DNA of 29,265 bases from a bacterium (GTDB lineage Bacteria > Vulcanimicrobiota > Vulcanimicrobiia > Vulcanimicrobiales > SCRA01), in the NCBI GenBank assembly GCA_004298675.1, contig SCRI01000021.1:1-29265 (forward strand), written 5' to 3'. Below, in pieces: positions 1-8,078 of the stretch. The translations under genes were made by a program, and so were the position numbers. Positions within the stretch are counted from its first letter, which is position 1. Each line of letters begins with the position of its first letter. The notes beneath the pieces are model-generated. The model had not been told where the DNA came from, ran no database searches, and was given only the letters and a program-made list of their open reading frames with translations.

Positions 1-2
1 TG

Positions 3-425
3 GCGGTGCTCCAGATCTTCATCTACGGTACGCGGCTTGGCAAGGCGATGCGCGCCACGGCGCAGGATCGTGATGCCGCGCAGTTGATGGGCATCAACAT
101 CAACATGACGATCGCGCTGACGTTCTTCATCGGCAGCGCGCTGGCCGGTGTGGGCGGCTTCGTCAGCGGCATCTACTACGGCTCGACCTGGTTCTACAAC
201 GGCTTTGAAGCCGGTTTGAAGGCCTTTACCGCGGCCGTGCTCGGCGGCATCGGCAACGTAGCCGGCGCCATGCTCGGAGGCTTCGTCATCGGCTTGATCG
301 AGTCGCTGACCGCAGGCTTCATCTCCGATCAGTGGGCGACGGTGGCCGTCTTCGTGCTCCTGGTCCTGGTACTGATCTTCCGGCCCTCCGGACTCCTCGG
401 GGAAGTGCTCCCCGATAAGGTGTAG
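3..425 (+). CDS. livH: LivH-type branched-chain amino-acid ABC permease, 3' part
   Basis: This is the C-terminal part, about 140 residues, of an inner-membrane permease of the high-affinity branched-chain amino-acid (LIV/HAAT) ABC transporter. The frame is open to the left edge, so the true start lies outside the window and the GTG at 6 is probably internal. Visible features are the permease signature region beginning GKAMRATAQDRDAAQLMGI (the loop contacting the ATPases), then hydrophobic helices, including the AGVGGFVSGIYYG and AVLGGIGNVAGAMLGGFVIG stretches typical of LivH. It ends two bases before the livM ATG, so it is the upstream member of a livHMGF operon. No periplasmic binding protein is inside the window. 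The family call is firm; the exact substrate is inferred from family. Confidence 0.93.
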   Translation, partial: AVLQIFIYGTRLGKAMRATAQDRDAAQLMGININMTIALTFFIGSALAGVGGFVSGIYYGSTWFYNGFEAGLKAFTAAVLGGIGNVAGAMLGGFVIGLIESLTAGFISDQWATVAVFVLLVLVLIFRPSGLLGEVLPDKV

Positions 426-427
426 TC

Positions 428-1492
428 ATGTTCCACTGGAAGAAGTACCGCTTTGTCGACTGGGCACTCGTGGCCGTGGCGGTCTTCGTGCCCTTCCTGC
501 CGCTGGTCGATCACAACGGCGGCCATATCAACGTCCTCGTCAACGCCGGCATCTACATGATGCTGGCGATCGGTCTGAATATCGTGGTCGGCTTCGCTGG
601 GCTGCTGGACCTGGGCTATGCCGCCTTCTTCGCCATCGGTTCGTACACGTACGCGATGGTGGCCAGTCCGCAGTTCGGACTCCACTTCTCGTTCTGGCCG
701 ATGGTACTGGTCAGCGCCTTCGTGGCGGCGATCTTCGGCATCATCTTGGGAGCCCCGACGCTGCGCCTGCGCGGCGACTACCTGGCGATCGTGACGCTGG
801 GCTTTGGTGAGATCGTTCCGCAGACGTTCTTGAATCTCGCCAAGTACACGGGCGGACCCAACGGTATCAGCGCCATCGATCAGCCGAAACTCTTCGGCTA
901 TCATTTTGGCTTGAACCCGCTGCCGTACTACTATCTGGTGCTGGTCCTGATCGCGTTCAGCCTCATCGTGGCCAATAATCTGCGAACGAGCCGTCTCGGG
1001 CGCGCGTGGATGGCCATCCGCGAGGATGAGATCGCGGCGGCGCACATGGGCATCAACACCACCACCGCCAAGCTGGCGGCGTTCTCCCTGGGTGCCTCGT
1101 TTTCGGGGCTCTCGGGCGTGGTGAACGCCTCACTGCTGACACTGGTCTCACCCGACCAATTCAAGTTCAACGTCAGCATCACCGTGCTGTCGATGCTGGT
1201 GCTGGGCGGCATGGGATCGCTGCCCGGCGTGGTCGTGGGTTCAGCTGCGCTCTCGATCCTCAACTTCTTCATCCTGCCGCAAGCGAGTAATATCGCCGCC
1301 AGCGTCGGACTGCACGTCGACTTCACCTCGTACCGCTTCATGCTGTACGGCATCATTCTGGTGGTCGTGATGCTCTTCAAGCCGGAGGGGCTGTGGGGGA
1401 GCGAGCAGCGCAAGGCGGAGCTCAAAGAGCACGGCGGGGCGGCCGGCGCGGAGAACGCGGAGTACGAAGAGATGCCGAGGGAGACGGTCTAG
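428..1492 (+). CDS. livM: LivM-type branched-chain amino-acid ABC permease
   Basis: This is the second inner-membrane permease of the LIV transporter, 354 residues, pairing with LivH to form the channel. Several hydrophobic helices are visible. The family-typical segment NAGIYMMLAIGLNIVVGFAG lies near residue 40, followed by LDLGYAAFFAIGSYTYA. The ATPase-contacting loop GRAWMAIREDEIAAAHMGI lies around residue 195. The hydrophilic C-terminal tail is rich in Glu and Lys. The ATG is two bases after the livH stop, and the TAG stop shares its last base with the GTG of livG, so translation is tightly coupled. Length fits the family. Substrate (Leu/Ile/Val, other amino acids or amides) cannot be decided from sequence. 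Confidence 0.95.
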   Translation: MFHWKKYRFVDWALVAVAVFVPFLPLVDHNGGHINVLVNAGIYMMLAIGLNIVVGFAGLLDLGYAAFFAIGSYTYAMVASPQFGLHFSFWPMVLVSAFVAAIFGIILGAPTLRLRGDYLAIVTLGFGEIVPQTFLNLAKYTGGPNGISAIDQPKLFGYHFGLNPLPYYYLVLVLIAFSLIVANNLRTSRLGRAWMAIREDEIAAAHMGINTTTAKLAAFSLGASFSGLSGVVNASLLTLVSPDQFKFNVSITVLSMLVLGGMGSLPGVVVGSAALSILNFFILPQASNIAASVGLHVDFTSYRFMLYGIILVVVMLFKPEGLWGSEQRKAELKEHGGAAGAENAEYEEMPRETV

Positions 1493-2253
1493 TGGCCTTT
1501 TTTGCGCTCAACAACGTAACCAAGGCCTTTGGCGGCCTGGTCGCCGTCAAAGAGGTCTCCTACGAGATCACGCAGGGACAGATCGCCGCGATGATCGGGC
1601 CTAACGGTGCCGGAAAGTCGACGGCGTTCAACCTCGTGACGGGTCTGTACGTACCGACATCGGGTGAGGTGGAGTTCGAAGGGCAGCCCATCGGCGGCAA
1701 GAAGCCCGACTACGTCTGTAAGTTGGGTATCGCACGTACCTTCCAGAACATTCGTCTGTTCGCGTTCATGACGGCGGTGGAGAACGTCATGGCCGGCCGC
1801 CACGTCCGCATGGGCGCCATGCTCTGGGACAGCTTGCTCCACACGCCCAAGCAGCGTGCCGAGGAGCGCGGAGTACGCGAGAAGGCGATGGAGCTGCTGC
1901 GCTTCGTCGACTTGGAGCGTCACGCCGACGACTACGCGCACAACTTGCCCTATGGTTTCCAGCGGCGTCTGGAGATCGCGCGTGCGCTTGCCAGCGATCC
2001 TAAACTGCTGCTGCTGGACGAGCCCGCGGCCGGCATGAATCCGCGCGAGAAGGAAGACTTGATGAAGCTGATCCGGGCTATCCGCGATCGCGGCACCACC
2101 GTCTTTCTGATCGAGCACGACATGGGATTGGTCATGAACATCAGCGAGAAAATCGCGGTTTTGGATCACGGCGAGAAGATCGCCGAAGGGACGCCGGTCG
2201 AGATCCGCGCCGATGCCCGCGTGATCGAAGCCTACCTGGGGAAGAGCGCGTAA
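1492..2253 (+). CDS. livG: LivG-type branched-chain amino-acid ABC ATPase
   Basis: Cytoplasmic ATPase subunit of the LIV transporter, 253 residues. The frame is open further upstream, but the GTG at 1492 overlaps the livM stop by one base and gives the usual LivG N-terminus. Walker A GPNGAGKST is at residues 36-44. The LivG-type signature NLPYGFQRRLEIARAL replaces the classic LSGGQ. Walker B LLLLDEP follows near residue 175, then the LivG-specific AAGMNPREKEDL, and the H-loop in FLIEHDMGLVMN. The TAA stop overlaps the ATG of livF by one base. Family assignment is very secure. Confidence 0.96.
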   Translation: MAFFALNNVTKAFGGLVAVKEVSYEITQGQIAAMIGPNGAGKSTAFNLVTGLYVPTSGEVEFEGQPIGGKKPDYVCKLGIARTFQNIRLFAFMTAVENVMAGRHVRMGAMLWDSLLHTPKQRAEERGVREKAMELLRFVDLERHADDYAHNLPYGFQRRLEIARALASDPKLLLLDEPAAGMNPREKEDLMKLIRAIRDRGTTVFLIEHDMGLVMNISEKIAVLDHGEKIAEGTPVEIRADARVIEAYLGKSA

Positions 2254-2981
2254 TGGCAACGATGCTGGAGCTGCGTCAGATCGACGCCTTCTATGGCCGC
2301 ATTCAGGCCCTTCACGGCATCTCGCTGCATGTCGAGAAAGGCGAGATCGTCGCGCTCATCGGCAGCAATGGAGCAGGCAAGACCACGACGCTGCGCGTGA
2401 TCAGCGGTCTATTGCGGCCCGGCAACGGTCAAGTGATCTACGAGGATCAGGACATTACGCGTCTGAGCCCAGACCAGATCGTGGTGCGCCGTTTGATTCA
2501 CTCTCCGGAGGGGCGGCGCATCTTCGCCCGCATGACGGTGCTGGAGAACTTGCAGCTGGGCGCCTACACGCGCACGAGTCCGGCCGAGGTCACCGAGACA
2601 CTGGAGGAAGTCTTCGGACTCTTCCCGCGTCTAAAGGAGCGCGCCAGCCAAAAAGGCGGAACGCTCTCCGGCGGCGAGCAGCAGATGCTGGCAATCGGGC
2701 GCGCCCTGATGTCGAAGCCGGATCTGCTCCTGCTCGACGAGCCCTCGCTGGGCCTCTCACCGCTCTTGGTCCAGACGATCTTCTCGATCATCCAGGACAT
2801 CAACAAGCGCGGCGTGACGATCCTGCTGATCGAGCAGAACGCGCGTCAGGCATTGCAGATCGCGCACCGCGGGTACGTCCTGGAGACGGGCAACATCACG
2901 ATGGAGGACACGGCCGCCAATCTGTTGGCCTCCGAAGAGGTGCGTGCAGCCTACCTGGGCGGCAACGTCAAAGCCTCCTAG
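2253..2981 (+). CDS. livF: LivF-type branched-chain amino-acid ABC ATPase
   Basis: Second ATPase of the LIV transporter, 242 residues, forming a heterodimer with LivG. Walker A GSNGAGKTT is at residues 37-45. The family-typical HSPEGRRIFARMTVLENLQLGA follows at about residue 88 onward. The ABC signature LSGGEQQMLAIGRAL is near residue 137, Walker B LLLLDEPSLGLSP near 161, and the H-region is unusual for ABC proteins in general but normal for LivF (LLIEQNARQAL). It is the last gene of the plus-strand operon and converges on the minus-strand nagA gene with only 25 bases between the stops. No hairpin with a T-tract is visible in that gap. Confidence 0.96.
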   Translation: MATMLELRQIDAFYGRIQALHGISLHVEKGEIVALIGSNGAGKTTTLRVISGLLRPGNGQVIYEDQDITRLSPDQIVVRRLIHSPEGRRIFARMTVLENLQLGAYTRTSPAEVTETLEEVFGLFPRLKERASQKGGTLSGGEQQMLAIGRALMSKPDLLLLDEPSLGLSPLLVQTIFSIIQDINKRGVTILLIEQNARQALQIAHRGYVLETGNITMEDTAANLLASEEVRAAYLGGNVKAS

Positions 2982-3006
2982 TCTCCCCGGTCTTGGAGTC
3001 TCGTCG

Positions 3007-4164
3007 TTACGATGCGGCGCGGGTGCGTAAGAGCTCCGCGCCATAGACCGGTTGACCGGCCACGAACGTCGCCGCCACCTGGTACTCGTCGTCCCACACG
3101 GCCAGGTCCGCGCGCCGGCCGGGAGCGATCGTCCCCATCTCGCGCTCTAGTCCCAGCAGTCTTGCCGGTGCCGACGTCGCGGCGATGACAGCGCGCTCGA
3201 AGGGCACGCGTGAGAAGGCCATCAGGTTGCGGACGCCCTGATCGATGCGCAGCGCCGAACCCGCGATCGTGCCGTCGCCGGCACGCATGACGCCGCCCTC
3301 GACGTGGTAGTCCGGACCCGCCGGCGGCATGTTGTCGGTGGCGACCACGAGACGCTCGCCACACGCGCGATAGAGCACGTTGAGCGTGGCCGGAGCGACG
3401 TGGACGCCGTCGCAAATGACCTGGATGGTCGTTCGCTCGTCTTCTATAAAAGCCGGCAGCAGCGAGGGATCGCGATGGTCTAAGGGCCCCATGCCGTTGA
3501 ACGCGTGCGTGAGCGTCCGGAAGCCCACACCGATCGCCAGCACTCCTTCGGCATATTTCGCAGCGGTGTGCGCCGCCGCGCAGACGATGCCCTGGGCGTG
3601 GAGCCAGCGCGCCGCATCGGCAACGCCTTCCACCTCGGGGGCCATCGCCATCATCACCAGCGCGCCGCGGCAGGCCTCGACGGCGGCGCGAACGCGGGCC
3701 GTCGTTGCCGTGAGCAGCCATTCACCGCGGTGGACGCGACGAAACTTCGGGTTGAGAAACGGTCCCTCGAACTGTACACCCAGGCAGCGCGCGCCCGCGG
3801 GCCCCGTCTCCTCCAACTCGTGGGCCGCCTCGGCCACGGCGCTCGCCGCGTGCAGCATGGACTCCCAGGGCGCCGTCATGATCGACGCTACGAAGCCTGT
3901 GGCACCGCAGCGCGCGTAGAACGCCGACGCCACGCGTACGGCGGCGGCTTGATCCCGATTGAAGAGATGGTCGTCCGCACCGTTGGTGTGGACGTCGATC
4001 AATCCCGGAGAGATCGTCGCGCCGGCCGGCAGTGGTACATCGCTGGGACCCGGGCCGTCGAGGACCTCGGCAATCCTCCCCGCGCGCACCGCGATGCGGC
4101 CGCTCCTGCTCGTACCATCGCCGAGCGCCAGCCTCGCGGGGCCGATGATCAACGTTGCGGGCAT
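3007..4164 (-). CDS. nagA: N-acetylglucosamine-6-phosphate deacetylase (NagA-like amidohydrolase)
   Basis: Predicted cytoplasmic metal-dependent deacetylase converting GlcNAc-6-phosphate to glucosamine-6-phosphate, 385 residues, a normal length. Family landmarks in order: GLIDVHTNGADDH near residue 54 (His-x-Asn rather than His-x-His), FEGPFLN with the metal-binding Glu, AAHTAAKY and THAFNGM supplying the two metal-binding histidines, CDGVHV, the catalytic Asp region VVATDNMPPAGP, and the C-terminal LLGLEREMGTIAPGRRADLAVWD strand of the composite amidohydrolase fold. The ATG at 4164 has TAGGAATC just upstream as a ribosome site. It lies 35 bases downstream of the phosphohexomutase gene on the same strand, suggesting shared transcription and a role in amino-sugar or hexose-phosphate recycling. 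No nagB is in the window. Confidence 0.9.
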   Translation of the reverse strand: MPATLIIGPARLALGDGTSRSGRIAVRAGRIAEVLDGPGPSDVPLPAGATISPGLIDVHTNGADDHLFNRDQAAAVRVASAFYARCGATGFVASIMTAPWESMLHAASAVAEAAHELEETGPAGARCLGVQFEGPFLNPKFRRVHRGEWLLTATTARVRAAVEACRGALVMMAMAPEVEGVADAARWLHAQGIVCAAAHTAAKYAEGVLAIGVGFRTLTHAFNGMGPLDHRDPSLLPAFIEDERTTIQVICDGVHVAPATLNVLYRACGERLVVATDNMPPAGPDYHVEGGVMRAGDGTIAGSALRIDQGVRNLMAFSRVPFERAVIAATSAPARLLGLEREMGTIAPGRRADLAVWDDEYQVAATFVAGQPVYGAELLRTRAAS

Positions 4165-4199
4165 AGATTCCTACTTCGTCACCGCCGCCCTAGCATCTC

Positions 4200-5567
4200 C
4201 TAGGAGCGGATCAGCGCTAGAACTTCGTCGCGTCTGCGCTCCATCGTCGCACGGTCGTCGGCTTCGAGGTTCAGGCGTAGCAGCGGCTCGGTGTTAGATG
4301 GGCGTACATTGAACCACCAGGTGTCGTACTGTACGGTCACGCCGTCCAGATGGTCGATTTTACCATCGGCATAGGCGCGCTCGATTTGAGCGAGCTTGCC
4401 CGGGATGTCGGCGACCGTGCTGTTGATCTCGCCGGAGCGCGAGCGATTCTGCAGTGGTGCTACCACGTGGCTGACGAGCGTGCCGGCTTTGGAGAAGACT
4501 TCGAGGCACTCCAGCAACGCGATCATGCCGCTGTCGGCATACCAGTTGTCGCGGAAGTAGAAGTGCCCTGAATGCTCGCCTCCGAAGACCACGTCTTCCT
4601 TGCGCATGATCGCCTTGATCAACGAATGGCCGACCTGCGAGCGCAGCGGGTGCCCGCCGTGACGTTCGATCCACTCGGGTACGCTGCGGCTGCAAATCAG
4701 ATTGCAGAGGATTTTGGCGCCGGGATGCTTGCGCAACTCGTTCTCCGCCACCAGCGCCGTGACCGTGCCGCCGCCGATGAGCTCGCCACGCTCGTCAACC
4801 AGGAACATGCGGTCGGCGTCGCCGTCGAACGCGACGCCGAGATCGCAGCCGTTCTCACGCACGGCGCGCTGCACGTCCACCATATTCTCCGGCTCGATGG
4901 GGCTGGGCTGGTGGTGCGGGAAGGAGCCGTCCAGCTCGAAATAGAGCGGAATCACGGTGCAGGGGAGATGCTTGAAAACGTAGGGCACCGTCTTCCCGCC
5001 CATACCGTTACCGGCATCGATCGCGATCTTGAACGGCTTGATCTTCGCGACGTCGACGAACGAGAGGCAGTGGCGGGCGAAGTCGTCGAGGATGTCGCGT
5101 TGCGTGACGGAGCCGCGGCGCGCCGGTGTGGAAAAGGAACCGCTCTCGATGATTGCGCGGATCTCCTCGAGACCCTCCTTGGACGAGAGCGCCATCGCCT
5201 CGCTGCGGCAGAGCTTGAAGCCGTTGTATTCCTTGGGATTGTGCGAGGCGGTGATCATCGCCCCGCCCTCCAGCTCGTACTTTCCGACGGCGAAGTAGAT
5301 CGCGTCGGTGGAGACCTGCCCGACGTCCAAGACGTCCACGCCCTGCTCCACCAGACCCCGTGCGAACGCTTCGGCCAACTCGGAGCCGCTCAGCCGCATG
5401 TCGCGTCCGAGCGCGAGCGTCAGATGATCCTTGCCCGGATATTTGCCGAACAAGTAGGTGGCGAAGCCGCGCCCTAGGCTGAACGCGAAGTCCGCGCTGA
5501 GCTGCGTGGGATAGATCCCACGCACGTCGTAACTTTTGAAGATTCCCGGATCGAACTGCGTCTGCAC
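4200..5567 (-). CDS. manB: Phosphomannomutase/phosphoglucomutase (alpha-D-phosphohexomutase)
   Basis: Cytoplasmic phosphohexomutase interconverting hexose-6- and hexose-1-phosphates, 455 residues, a full-length AlgC/ManB-type protein. The catalytic phosphoserine loop TASHNP is at about residues 106-111 (Ser108). The metal-binding DGDADR is at 249-253, the sugar-binding GGEHSGH at 329-335, and the phosphate-binding RPSNTEP at 422-428. The frame extends to a GTG at 5585, but the GTG at 5567 is preferred because GAGGAG sits a few bases upstream and the protein then starts MQTQFDPGIFKSYDVRGIYP as in relatives. The upstream small membrane gene ends two bases before this start, implying coupling. 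Whether mannose or glucose is the main substrate cannot be told from sequence. Confidence 0.93.
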   Translation of the reverse strand: MQTQFDPGIFKSYDVRGIYPTQLSADFAFSLGRGFATYLFGKYPGKDHLTLALGRDMRLSGSELAEAFARGLVEQGVDVLDVGQVSTDAIYFAVGKYELEGGAMITASHNPKEYNGFKLCRSEAMALSSKEGLEEIRAIIESGSFSTPARRGSVTQRDILDDFARHCLSFVDVAKIKPFKIAIDAGNGMGGKTVPYVFKHLPCTVIPLYFELDGSFPHHQPSPIEPENMVDVQRAVRENGCDLGVAFDGDADRMFLVDERGELIGGGTVTALVAENELRKHPGAKILCNLICSRSVPEWIERHGGHPLRSQVGHSLIKAIMRKEDVVFGGEHSGHFYFRDNWYADSGMIALLECLEVFSKAGTLVSHVVAPLQNRSRSGEINSTVADIPGKLAQIERAYADGKIDHLDGVTVQYDTWWFNVRPSNTEPLLRLNLEADDRATMERRRDEVLALIRS

Positions 5568-5569
5568 GG

Positions 5570-5743
5570 CTACTCCTCTACCCACATGGGCCCGGCGATC
5601 ACCGGCGGTGCTGCGCTAGCGTGCTGCTCGAGCGCGTGACTGTAGCGTAACAGCAGGACGATTGCGGCGATCACCAGCGCCAGCAGCCCGAGGAGCTGCC
5701 AGATTTTGAGCGGGACCATACTGCCCCGGCTTCGCCCGTTCAT
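5570..5743 (-). CDS. Small single-pass membrane protein, unknown function
   Basis: Unrecognised 57-residue protein. A short basic N-terminus (MNGRSRGSMVPLKIW) leads into one strong hydrophobic helix, QLLGLLALVIAAIVLLL, then a short polar tail ending PPVIAGPMWVEE. The ATG at 5743 has GGAGG about nine bases upstream; an inner ATG at 5719 is an alternative start. Its TAG stop is two bases before the GTG of the phosphohexomutase, and the stop region itself carries that gene's ribosome site. This tight packing is the main argument that it is real. A membrane-anchored accessory protein is possible, but no function can be assigned. Confidence 0.5.
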   Translation of the reverse strand: MNGRSRGSMVPLKIWQLLGLLALVIAAIVLLLRYSHALEQHASAAPPVIAGPMWVEE

Positions 5744-5847
5744 CCGGGCGGCCCTCCGGCGCGGGGCGCATGGCTGCGCAGGAGAGTGCCGGCGAACAAA
5801 CCGAAGCGCGTACGAGCAACCTCGCATCCAATCAGGAGGCTTCTGTC

Positions 5848-6831
5848 ATGCCGCGACCCAAGGCGTTCGTCACGCGCGTCATCCCTGAGGCCGGTATCGA
5901 GCGCTTAGCCGGCGTCTTCGACGTCGACGTCAACCGCGACGATCGCCAGCTCGGCGCCGCGGAGATCGCGCAACGTGCCCAGGGCTGTCAGGCGCTCGTC
6001 ACGCTGCTCACCGATCGTGTCGACGGCAATCTGCTCGACCTCTGTCCGGACGTGCGCATCGTGGCCAACGTCGCGGTCGGCTACGACAACGTCGACGTCG
6101 CCGCGGCCACCGCGCGCGGCGTCTGGATCGCTAACACGCCGGGCGTGCTGACGGAGACGACCGCCGATCTGGCGTGGGCGCTGCTCATGGCCACGGCGCG
6201 ACGGTTGGGCGAGGCCGAGCGCTGCGTGCGCGCCGGCAAGTATCACGGTTGGGGCATCCTGATGCTGTTGGGCGGCGACGTGCACGGTAAGACGTTGGGG
6301 CTCGCGGGCTTCGGGCGGATCGGTCAGGCGGTGGCCAAACGCGCGCGTGGATTCGAGATGCGCGTGCTCTACACCGATCAGCAGCGCGCGCCGGAGGCGC
6401 TGGAGCGCGAGACCAACGCCACGTTCGTCGACAAGGCGACGCTGTTGGCCGAGAGCGATTTTCTCTCGCTGCACGTGCCGCTGCTCCCCCAGACCCGGCA
6501 CTGGTTGGGCGAGTCCGAGCTGCGCGCGATGAAGCCGACCGCTTACGTGATCAACACGTCGCGCGGCCCCGTGATCGACGAGGCAGCGCTGGCGGCGGCG
6601 CTGCGCTCGGGCTGGATCGCCGGCGCTGGGCTCGACGTCTTCGAACGGGAGCCGGAGGTCCAGCCCGAACTGTTGGCGTGCGAGAATGCGGTGCTGCTGC
6701 CGCACATCGGATCGGCGTCGATCGAGACGCGCGACCGCATGGCGACGATCGCTGCCGACAACTGCATCGCGTTCGTGCGGGGAGAGCGCCCGCCGACGGC
6801 GGTCAACGAGCCGGTGCGGGCGCGGGCGTAG
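5848..6831 (+). CDS. D-isomer-specific 2-hydroxyacid dehydrogenase (glyoxylate/hydroxypyruvate reductase type)
   Basis: NAD(P)-dependent oxidoreductase of the D-2-hydroxyacid dehydrogenase family, 327 residues, most like glyoxylate reductases (GyaR/GhrB). The substrate-binding segment NVAVGYDNVDV precedes the nucleotide-binding GLAGFGRIGQ. The catalytic triad of the family is visible: Arg in NTSRGPVIDE near residue 236, Glu in DVFEREPE near 265, and His in LLPHIGSAS near 285. The frame opens earlier, but the ATG at 5848 has a strong AGGAGG at 5834-5839. The last 29 bases overlap the convergent end of the MFS gene on the other strand. Alternative substrates such as hydroxypyruvate or phenylpyruvate cannot be excluded. 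Confidence 0.92.
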   Translation: MPRPKAFVTRVIPEAGIERLAGVFDVDVNRDDRQLGAAEIAQRAQGCQALVTLLTDRVDGNLLDLCPDVRIVANVAVGYDNVDVAAATARGVWIANTPGVLTETTADLAWALLMATARRLGEAERCVRAGKYHGWGILMLLGGDVHGKTLGLAGFGRIGQAVAKRARGFEMRVLYTDQQRAPEALERETNATFVDKATLLAESDFLSLHVPLLPQTRHWLGESELRAMKPTAYVINTSRGPVIDEAALAAALRSGWIAGAGLDVFEREPEVQPELLACENAVLLPHIGSASIETRDRMATIAADNCIAFVRGERPPTAVNEPVRARA

Positions 6832-8005
6832 CCAGCCGCTGCTGCGCCGCACGCGGCGATGGCAGCGTGACCGTCACCAATGTCGCCGCCACGGCGAGGC
6901 CGACGATCGCGTACATCACCGTGTGGAGGCCGTGAGCGTCAGCGATGGCTCCGAGCACGGGCACGCCCAGGCCCCCCAGGCTGATCGAGAGCCCCAGCGT
7001 CATCCCGGATGCCGCACCGATGCGGTTGGGGAGATACTCTTGACCCAGCACGACTGCGGGGGTCATGGAGCCGAAGAGCACGGCTCCGATCAGCACGGCG
7101 AGCGCCCCCGCCTCCAGCATGCCGGCGGCGTTGATGAAGAACGGCAACAGCACGACGACGATAGCCATGGCGGTGGTAAGGACCGCGCGCCGGCCAAAGC
7201 GGTCCGCTAGCCACCCGCTGGCTAGCGTGCCGGCGGCGGACCCTGCGAGCAGCACGCTCAACATCATGCCCGCCGCCCCCGGCGCCAAGCCGTGTACCTT
7301 CATCTCGTAGAGCGGTATGAACGTCATCAATCCGAAGGTCGCGAAAGCGCGCACGACCAGGAACACCGAGAGGCGCGCAAACGGCCACCAGGCGTCATGT
7401 CCCAGCGAGCCCGAGGCCGCCACGCGCTTCGTGTAGACGGCGCGGAAGCGTGCCATCTTCGGCATCTCGATGGCTAACAGCACCGCGGCGAAGGCTCCGG
7501 TGGCGATCGTGGGCAGCGTGCCGATCATGCCGAAGCGCGAGAGCAGGACGGTCGCTAGCACCGGCCCCAGTGCGAATCCGAGGTTGCCGCCTACCGTGAA
7601 GAGGCTCATCCCGCGCGCGCGCATGCCTCCTGAAACGTAGTTGGCGTAGCGCGAGCCCTCGGGATGGAAGGCCGCCACGCCGATACCGCTCAGCAGCAGC
7701 AGCGCGAAGACCGTTGGATAGTTGGGGGCCACGCCTACCAGCGCGACGCCGGCCCCCGCCGTGAGGACTCCCGCGGGTAGGAGCCAGGCCATCGGCTTGC
7801 GATCCGAGAGATGGCCGAAGAGCGGCTGCACGATCGCGGAGCTCAAATTGAAGGCGAAGACCAAGGCGGAGACCGCCTCGTACGATAGTCCCCGGTGCAC
7901 GACGAGGAAGGGTAGCAGCGCCGGGACGATGCCCTGGTAGACGTCGTTGCAGAGGTGCCCGAGCGAGAGTATGGAGATCGAGCGGGCGTGGATGCCATCG
8001 GACAT
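6803..8005 (-). CDS. MFS transporter, fosmidomycin-resistance-like family
   Basis: Inner-membrane proton-coupled exporter of the major facilitator superfamily, 400 residues, with about twelve hydrophobic helices. The N-terminal SLGHLCNDVYQGIVPALLPF segment and the following LFGHLSDRKP loop (the MFS motif-A position, between helices 2 and 3) resemble the Fsr (fosmidomycin resistance) group. The second half repeats a similar loop, GWLADRFGRRAVL. The gene diverges from a LysR-type regulator with a 73-base gap containing an AT-rich dyad, a common arrangement for a regulated exporter. Its 3' end overlaps the convergent dehydrogenase gene by 29 bases. The ribosome site is weak. The exported substrate is unknown. 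Confidence 0.9.
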   Translation of the reverse strand: MSDGIHARSISILSLGHLCNDVYQGIVPALLPFLVVHRGLSYEAVSALVFAFNLSSAIVQPLFGHLSDRKPMAWLLPAGVLTAGAGVALVGVAPNYPTVFALLLLSGIGVAAFHPEGSRYANYVSGGMRARGMSLFTVGGNLGFALGPVLATVLLSRFGMIGTLPTIATGAFAAVLLAIEMPKMARFRAVYTKRVAASGSLGHDAWWPFARLSVFLVVRAFATFGLMTFIPLYEMKVHGLAPGAAGMMLSVLLAGSAAGTLASGWLADRFGRRAVLTTAMAIVVVLLPFFINAAGMLEAGALAVLIGAVLFGSMTPAVVLGQEYLPNRIGAASGMTLGLSISLGGLGVPVLGAIADAHGLHTVMYAIVGLAVAATLVTVTLPSPRAAQQRLATPAPAPAR

Positions 8006-8029
8006 AGGGCTATTCTCGCACGGGCATGG

Positions 8030-8048
8030 TTATATGTCCAATATATAA
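8030..8048. promoter_or_regulatory. Candidate LysR operator dyad in the divergent promoter region
   Basis: A perfect inverted repeat TTATAT-N7-ATATAA sits in the gap between the divergent MFS and LysR genes. It contains ATAT-N7-ATAT, which fits the T-N11-A pattern expected of LysR-type operators. The stretch is strikingly AT-rich against GC-rich surroundings, and TATAAT at 8044-8049 could be a -10 box for the LysR gene. Binding is inferred, not shown. Confidence 0.5.
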
Positions 8049-8078
8049 TTACGACCTCCATGATAAGATGTGTGTCTC

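Noticed and set aside
329-1045. Long minus-strand open frame opposite livH/livM
   Set aside because: Arg/His/Gln-rich translation with no family features, lying opposite well-supported liv genes; typical shadow frame in GC-rich DNA. The same reasoning removes the long antisense frames opposite glnA, the GH15 gene, cobT and btuB.
6803-6831. Frameshift or misassembly where the dehydrogenase and MFS genes overlap
   Set aside because: Both C-termini read naturally and a 29-base convergent overlap is common in compact genomes.
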